A stretch of 7,193 bases of DNA from an uncultured Actinomyces sp. (GTDB lineage: Bacteria; Actinomycetota; Actinomycetes; Actinomycetales; Actinomycetaceae): NCBI GenBank assembly GCA_902773415.1, contig CACYEE010000221.1, positions 1 through 7,193 of the forward strand, read 5' to 3'. Every line of letters begins with the position of its first letter. Within the stretch, counting starts at the first letter, position 1. The translations under genes were made by a program, and so were the position numbers. This document shows, one piece after another, positions 4,576-7,193 of the stretch. The notes under the pieces are model-generated. The model was not told the DNA's origin and did not search any database. It saw only the letters and a program-made list of their open reading frames with translations.

Positions 4576-5612
4576 CCGCGCCCCCGCCCGGCAGGCAATG
4601 CGCCAGGCGAAGCGCCCCGCCCCGAACATCCCAATCCGCGCAAGCCGCCCGCGCCCGCCACCCCGGCCCGCTCCGCAATCGCGACAAGAGCCTGCGTCAG
4701 GACACCCGGGCGCTCAAGATGAACATTGTGCCCCGCCCCGCGAACGATGTCGACGCGCCCGCGAAGCCCGATTCCTCCGACAAGCCCGGAGCGCGCGCCG
4801 GACACGGCACCCTGGCGCTCCCCGGCCGCCTCGAACACCCCGGAAGTCTCGGTAGGCACCTCCGCGCCCGTTGTCGCTGCCGCCGTCGCCCCCATATCGC
4901 GCGCAAGAAGCCGCGCCACCTCCACGTATTTCACGTCGCGCTCCCCCGCGAGATACCACAACGCGATTCCCCGCCGCGCCAGCATTCCCCGGTTTTCCGC
5001 CTCCGAATGCATCTCGCCCTGCCCGGCCGCGAGCGTCAGCGCGGCAAGCGTCTCCGGCGGCACGGCCATGCGCTCGCGGCGCTGGCACGCCCGTACCGGG
5101 GCGGGAAGTTCGGCCTGCGTCGCGAAAATCCCGAGGCTTTCCCACCAGGCCACGTACTCGGCGGGCGCAGTGGTGCGAAAACGCGCCGCCCACCTGCGCG
5201 AACGCTCGCGGAAGGCCTCGCGTTCGGCGGCGTCGCGCGGCCCGAAACCCGCCGATTCGAGGGCGAGCAGGCCGACCGGCGCATCCGGGTAGCGCTGGAG
5301 GTATTCGAGGGCGAGACGCCCTCCCATCGAGTAGCCGTACAGCATGGGCGCCGCTTCGCCGCCCTCGGCTGCGCATTCGCGGATTGCGGCGTCGAGCGCG
5401 GCGCACAGCGAATCGAAGCCGGCGTCGGCCTCCGTTGCGGGGGCGACGCGGGGCGCCCACACGCGCCACCCGTGCCCGGCGAGTTCTTCCGCGAGCGGCC
5501 TCCATGCATTCGCGCCTGCCATGAACCCGTGGAGGAGCACGGCGCGCGTCGGCCGGCCCGGTTCGCCCCAGCGGCGCACGCTCGCAATCGGCCTTCCGGG
5601 GTGCGTCTTCAC
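4572..5612 (-). CDS. menH: SHCHC synthase (alpha/beta hydrolase) with an insertion and a C-terminal tail
   Basis: MenH removes pyruvate from SEPHCHC to give SHCHC, the step between MenD and MenC. It has 346 residues; E. coli MenH has 252. An alpha/beta-hydrolase core is clear: oxyanion-hole motif LLHGFMAG (27-34), nucleophile elbow GYSMGG with Ser95, acid D226 in LAGERDVKY, and base H295 in GAGHNVHLE. The Asp-to-His spacing is 69 residues instead of the usual 20-odd, because about residues 237-287 are a Gly/Ala/Thr-rich insertion. The last 30 residues are a Gly/Arg/Ala-rich tail. GTG 5612 is the start: it overlaps the menD stop (GTGA) and has GAGG 5 bases upstream. A longer open frame reaches 6056 but is antisense-like Arg/Pro-rich sequence over menD. 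Position between menD and menC makes MenH far more likely than a generic hydrolase. Confidence 0.9.
   Translation of the reverse strand: MKTHPGRPIASVRRWGEPGRPTRAVLLHGFMAGANAWRPLAEELAGHGWRVWAPRVAPATEADAGFDSLCAALDAAIRECAAEGGEAAPMLYGYSMGGRLALEYLQRYPDAPVGLLALESAGFGPRDAAEREAFRERSRRWAARFRTTAPAEYVAWWESLGIFATQAELPAPVRACQRRERMAVPPETLAALTLAAGQGEMHSEAENRGMLARRGIALWYLAGERDVKYVEVARLLARDMGATAAATTGAEVPTETSGVFEAAGERQGAVSGARSGLVGGIGLRGRVDIVRGAGHNVHLERPGVLTQALVAIAERAGVAGAGGLRGLGCSGRGASPGALPAGRGRG
4752..4904 (-). other. Low-complexity insertion in MenH
   Basis: This covers about residues 237-287 of MenH, between the helix after the catalytic Asp and the strand leading to the catalytic His. It is rich in Ala, Gly, Thr and Ser. 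Both flanks align readily with the family core (VEVARLLA before, VDIVRGAGHN after). Confidence 0.65.
5609..5612 (-). promoter_or_regulatory. menD/menH translational coupling, GTGA overlap
   Basis: The menH start GTG (5612-5610) and the menD stop TGA (5611-5609) overlap in the same GTGA arrangement as the menH/menC junction. GAGG at 5621-5618 is a suitable ribosome binding site. Confidence 0.85.
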
Positions 5613-7193
5613 CAGTACCTCGCGTAGCGTTCGGGCATGCCGGCAAGCGGCAGGGCGACGTCGATCAGCGTGATTCCGGGAGTGTCGAGGGCTTGCCGGT
5701 AGGCGGACGCGAATGCGGCGGGATTGCGGGGCGCCGCGTAGGGCAGGGCGAAGGCGGCGGCTGCGGCGCGCAGGTCGAGCCGTTGCGGGGTGAGGAAGAG
5801 GCGTTTGAAGTAGGGGTCCGGGGCGCGTTGGGGCAGCATGTCGAAGATGGCGCCGCCGGAGTTGTTGAGGCAGACGATGGCGATCGGCGCGCCGTGCCCG
5901 TGCCGGGCGAGTTCGGGCGCGAGGGCGAGGGCCGTGAGGTCGTGCAGGAGCGTGAGGTCGCCGGCGAGGTAGGTGGCGGCGGGGTGCGCCCGGCCTGCCG
6001 GGCTTGCGGCATTCCCGGCGCTTGCCGGTTTTTCGGGCGACGCCGCCTCGCAACACGTTCCGTCCGTTCCAGCATCCGCGGGGTTCTGCCCTGCCTCGTC
6101 CTTCGCCGCGCCACCGGGGCTTTCAGCCGCGCGGGCGTGGGCAAGCGCTGCTCGCGCATGGGCAAGGGCCGCGCCGAGGGCGGTAGAGGTGGTGCCGTCG
6201 ATTCCGTTGAGGCCCCGGTTGGCGAGCACGCGGAGGTCCTGGCGGAACATGAAGGTGTCGAGGGCGCGGATTGCCATCGAGTTTGCGGCGACGAGGAGCG
6301 AGCCGGCAGGGGCGGCGTCGAGCAGGGCACGCACGTAGGAGCCTTCAAAGCGCGGATCGGCTTCGGTGCGCACGGCGGCGATCCGGGTTTCGGCGGCGAT
6401 GTCGGCGGCGAGCCATTGCCGCAGGAATGAGGCCTGTTCCGGGTTCGGTTCGGGCCTGTCATGCCGGCCCGCCAGCTGCCCGGCGAGCGCGGCGAGGAAG
6501 CTGGCGGGGTTGGCGCGTACGTCGAGCGTCGAGGTGCCGGTGAAGTCGAGGGGTTCGTGCCGGTCGACGCTGATGTGCGCCGGGCGCGCGGCGGTCACCG
6601 CGAGCGCGAGGCGTTTCGAGACGGGCCAGCGGCCCAGGCGGATGACGGCACCGATGGGGGGCTGGGTGTCGCGGGTGCAGACGGAGTCGTAGCTGGCGAT
6701 GACGGTGGCACCCTCGGGGCGTCGAAGCCCGGAGAGCGGGTCGGCGAGTATCGGCAGGTCGAGGGCTGCGGCGGCCTCGAATATGGCGGCTGCTTCGGCG
6801 GGGGTTTCGGCGGCGCCTTCGCCGGCGACGACGATGCACTTCCCTGCGTGCACGAGCCGCGCGGCCTCCCCCATGTCGCAGGGGGCGGACTCCTGCGGCA
6901 TGGGGGCTGTCCCGGAAAGGCGCCCGAAGCTGGCCTGGGCGGGAATCGGCATGTTGCGCCGATTCCCGACCCAGCCGTTTTCGCAGGTCGCAGAGTTCGG
7001 TGCCGCATCGGGGACGGTGTCCTGTCGTTTCGCTGCTTCTCGCAGCTTCCTCGTTTCGGTCTCGCGCGAGCAGGCTCGCGCGTCCCTTCCGCGTGTCGGA
7101 AAGGGGACTGTCCCCAATCCGGCACTGCCCTGTCCCTTTTGCGACGCCCAACGGCGGGTGCGCCCTGATGATACAGCCTCCTGGAGAAGGGCG
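5609..7193 (-). CDS. menD: SEPHCHC synthase (MenD), C-terminal two thirds, with linker and domain insertions
   Basis: This thiamine-diphosphate enzyme joins isochorismate and 2-oxoglutarate to form SEPHCHC. The frame is open to the right edge (527 visible residues, counted from codon 7192-7190); the N-terminal pyrimidine-binding domain, with the cofactor-activating Glu, lies outside. The middle domain starts near residue 108 (GEAARLVHAG...VVAG, then LADPLSGLR). The pyrophosphate domain has ANSMAIR (303-309; Ser305 and Arg309 correspond to E. coli S391/R395), NRGLNGIDG (325-333), the GD...NN cofactor motif (GDLTLLHD at 411-418, LNNSGGAIF at 442-450), and FLTPQRLDL. About 60 extra Ala/Gly/Pro-rich residues (345-405) separate STALG from TYLAGDLT. 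Residues 1 to about 105 are an atypical linker carrying palindromic repeats and many A/T-ending codons. It heads the visible men operon. Confidence 0.9.
   Translation of the reverse strand, partial: ALLQEAVSSGRTRRWASQKGQGSAGLGTVPFPTRGRDARACSRETETRKLREAAKRQDTVPDAAPNSATCENGWVGNRRNMPIPAQASFGRLSGTAPMPQESAPCDMGEAARLVHAGKCIVVAGEGAAETPAEAAAIFEAAAALDLPILADPLSGLRRPEGATVIASYDSVCTRDTQPPIGAVIRLGRWPVSKRLALAVTAARPAHISVDRHEPLDFTGTSTLDVRANPASFLAALAGQLAGRHDRPEPNPEQASFLRQWLAADIAAETRIAAVRTEADPRFEGSYVRALLDAAPAGSLLVAANSMAIRALDTFMFRQDLRVLANRGLNGIDGTTSTALGAALAHARAALAHARAAESPGGAAKDEAGQNPADAGTDGTCCEAASPEKPASAGNAASPAGRAHPAATYLAGDLTLLHDLTALALAPELARHGHGAPIAIVCLNNSGGAIFDMLPQRAPDPYFKRLFLTPQRLDLRAAAAAFALPYAAPRNPAAFASAYRQALDTPGITLIDVALPLAGMPERYARYW
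5977..6165 (-). other. Low-complexity insertion in the MenD cofactor domain
   Basis: This lies between STALGAALAH and TYLAGDLT, segments nearly adjacent in other MenD proteins. It opens with a tandem heptad AHARAAL/AHARAAE whose two DNA copies differ at several positions. It continues rich in Ala, Gly, Pro and Glu and includes a CC pair. Confidence 0.75.
7010..7082. repeat. Cluster of short inverted and direct repeats inside the menD linker
   Basis: GGAC-GGT-GTCC (7012-7022); direct repeats TCGTTTCG (7025-7032 and 7051-7058) flanking the stem GCTGC/GCAGC (7032-7046); and a perfect 9-bp inverted repeat CGCGCGAGC/GCTCGCGCG (7063-7082). This density is not seen in the flanking men coding sequence. 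Confidence 0.6.
7100..7141 (+). repeat. 42-bp palindromic repeat, copy inside the menD frame
   Basis: The first 23 bases are identical to 2924-2946. The core GGGGAC-T-GTCCCC is at 7103-7115, and the related right end TGTCCCTTTTG is at the same offset as in the other copy. Read in the menD frame it encodes a stretch containing GLGTVPF without any stop. Confidence 0.8.

Noticed and set aside
4576..4629. Start of menC at 4629
   Set aside because: It would place 18 Arg/Ala-rich residues before the family N-terminus and overlap menH heavily; the GTGA overlap at 4575 is the coherent choice.
2788..4722. A 644-residue plus-strand open frame
   Set aside because: It runs antisense to menC and through repeat DNA, is Arg/Pro/Ala-rich with no recognisable domain, and is a by-product of GC-saturated third codon positions.
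3756..5627. A 623-residue plus-strand open frame
   Set aside because: It is antisense to menH and menC, whose motifs are unmistakable; its own translation has no family features.
7115..7117. TTG as the menD start
   Set aside because: It lies inside the palindromic repeat, the frame stays open upstream to the edge, and a MenD starting here would lack its essential N-terminal domain.
7166..7190. AGGAGG and TATCAT on the minus strand, suggesting a ribosome binding site and a -10 element for a new gene start
   Set aside because: No start codon follows AGGAGG at a usable distance in any frame, and no -35 element is visible. A promoter there would serve only a truncated MenD.
1..7193. tRNA, rRNA, CRISPR array, insertion sequence, integrase or toxin-antitoxin pair
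   Set aside because: None is visible. The palindromic repeats are irregularly spaced and differ too much to be a CRISPR, and no transposase frame is present.

Overview
The window is very GC-rich DNA with almost all codons ending in G or C. It looks like a chromosomal segment of a high-GC Gram-positive bacterium (Actinomycetota). Three things support this: the GC-saturated coding frames, a secreted HNH-nuclease lipoprotein of a kind common in actinobacteria, and a menaquinone operon. I cannot fix the genus. The MenC belongs to the sub-family best known from Firmicutes and some actinobacteria.

Left to right: (1) 1-757, minus strand, is the 5' part of an integral membrane protein with a long Ala/Pro/Gly-rich cytoplasmic N-tail. 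Its frame runs off the left edge. (2) A divergent intergenic region (758-894) leads into a small plus-strand gene (895-1230). Its product is built from paired 16-residue helical repeats around a canonical EF-hand loop. (3) A palindrome-rich spacer (1231-1399) precedes an unrecognised acidic 159-residue protein (1400-1879). (4) Two mutually exclusive hairpins (1880-1943) lie before a plus-strand lipoprotein with an HNH/DUF1524-type nuclease domain (1983-2861). (5) A convergent spacer (2862-3114) carries one copy of a 42-bp palindromic repeat. (6) From 7193 down to 3115, minus strand, lies the menaquinone cluster menD-menH-menC. Each junction is a 4-base GTGA overlap.

MenD, MenH and MenC catalyse three consecutive steps. 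MenD converts isochorismate plus 2-oxoglutarate to SEPHCHC, MenH converts that to SHCHC, and MenC converts that to o-succinylbenzoate. The gene order follows the reaction order. The catalytic residues I can see are all present, so the enzymes look functional. The N-terminal domain of MenD lies beyond the right edge.

The most unusual signal is that all three Men enzymes are interrupted by long, low-complexity, Gly/Ala/Pro-rich insertions at points where family members normally have short loops. MenC has two, MenH has one plus a C-terminal tail, and MenD has one in its C-terminal domain plus a long inter-domain linker. The MenD linker contains, in frame, a copy of the same 42-bp palindromic repeat found between genes at 2924-2965, and degenerate forms of its core occur in the linker and in one MenC insertion. 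This suggests that small palindromic elements may be seeding or extending protein-coding insertions here, in the manner of Rickettsia palindromic elements. That interpretation is an inference. No tRNA, rRNA, CRISPR, insertion sequence or integrase was seen.
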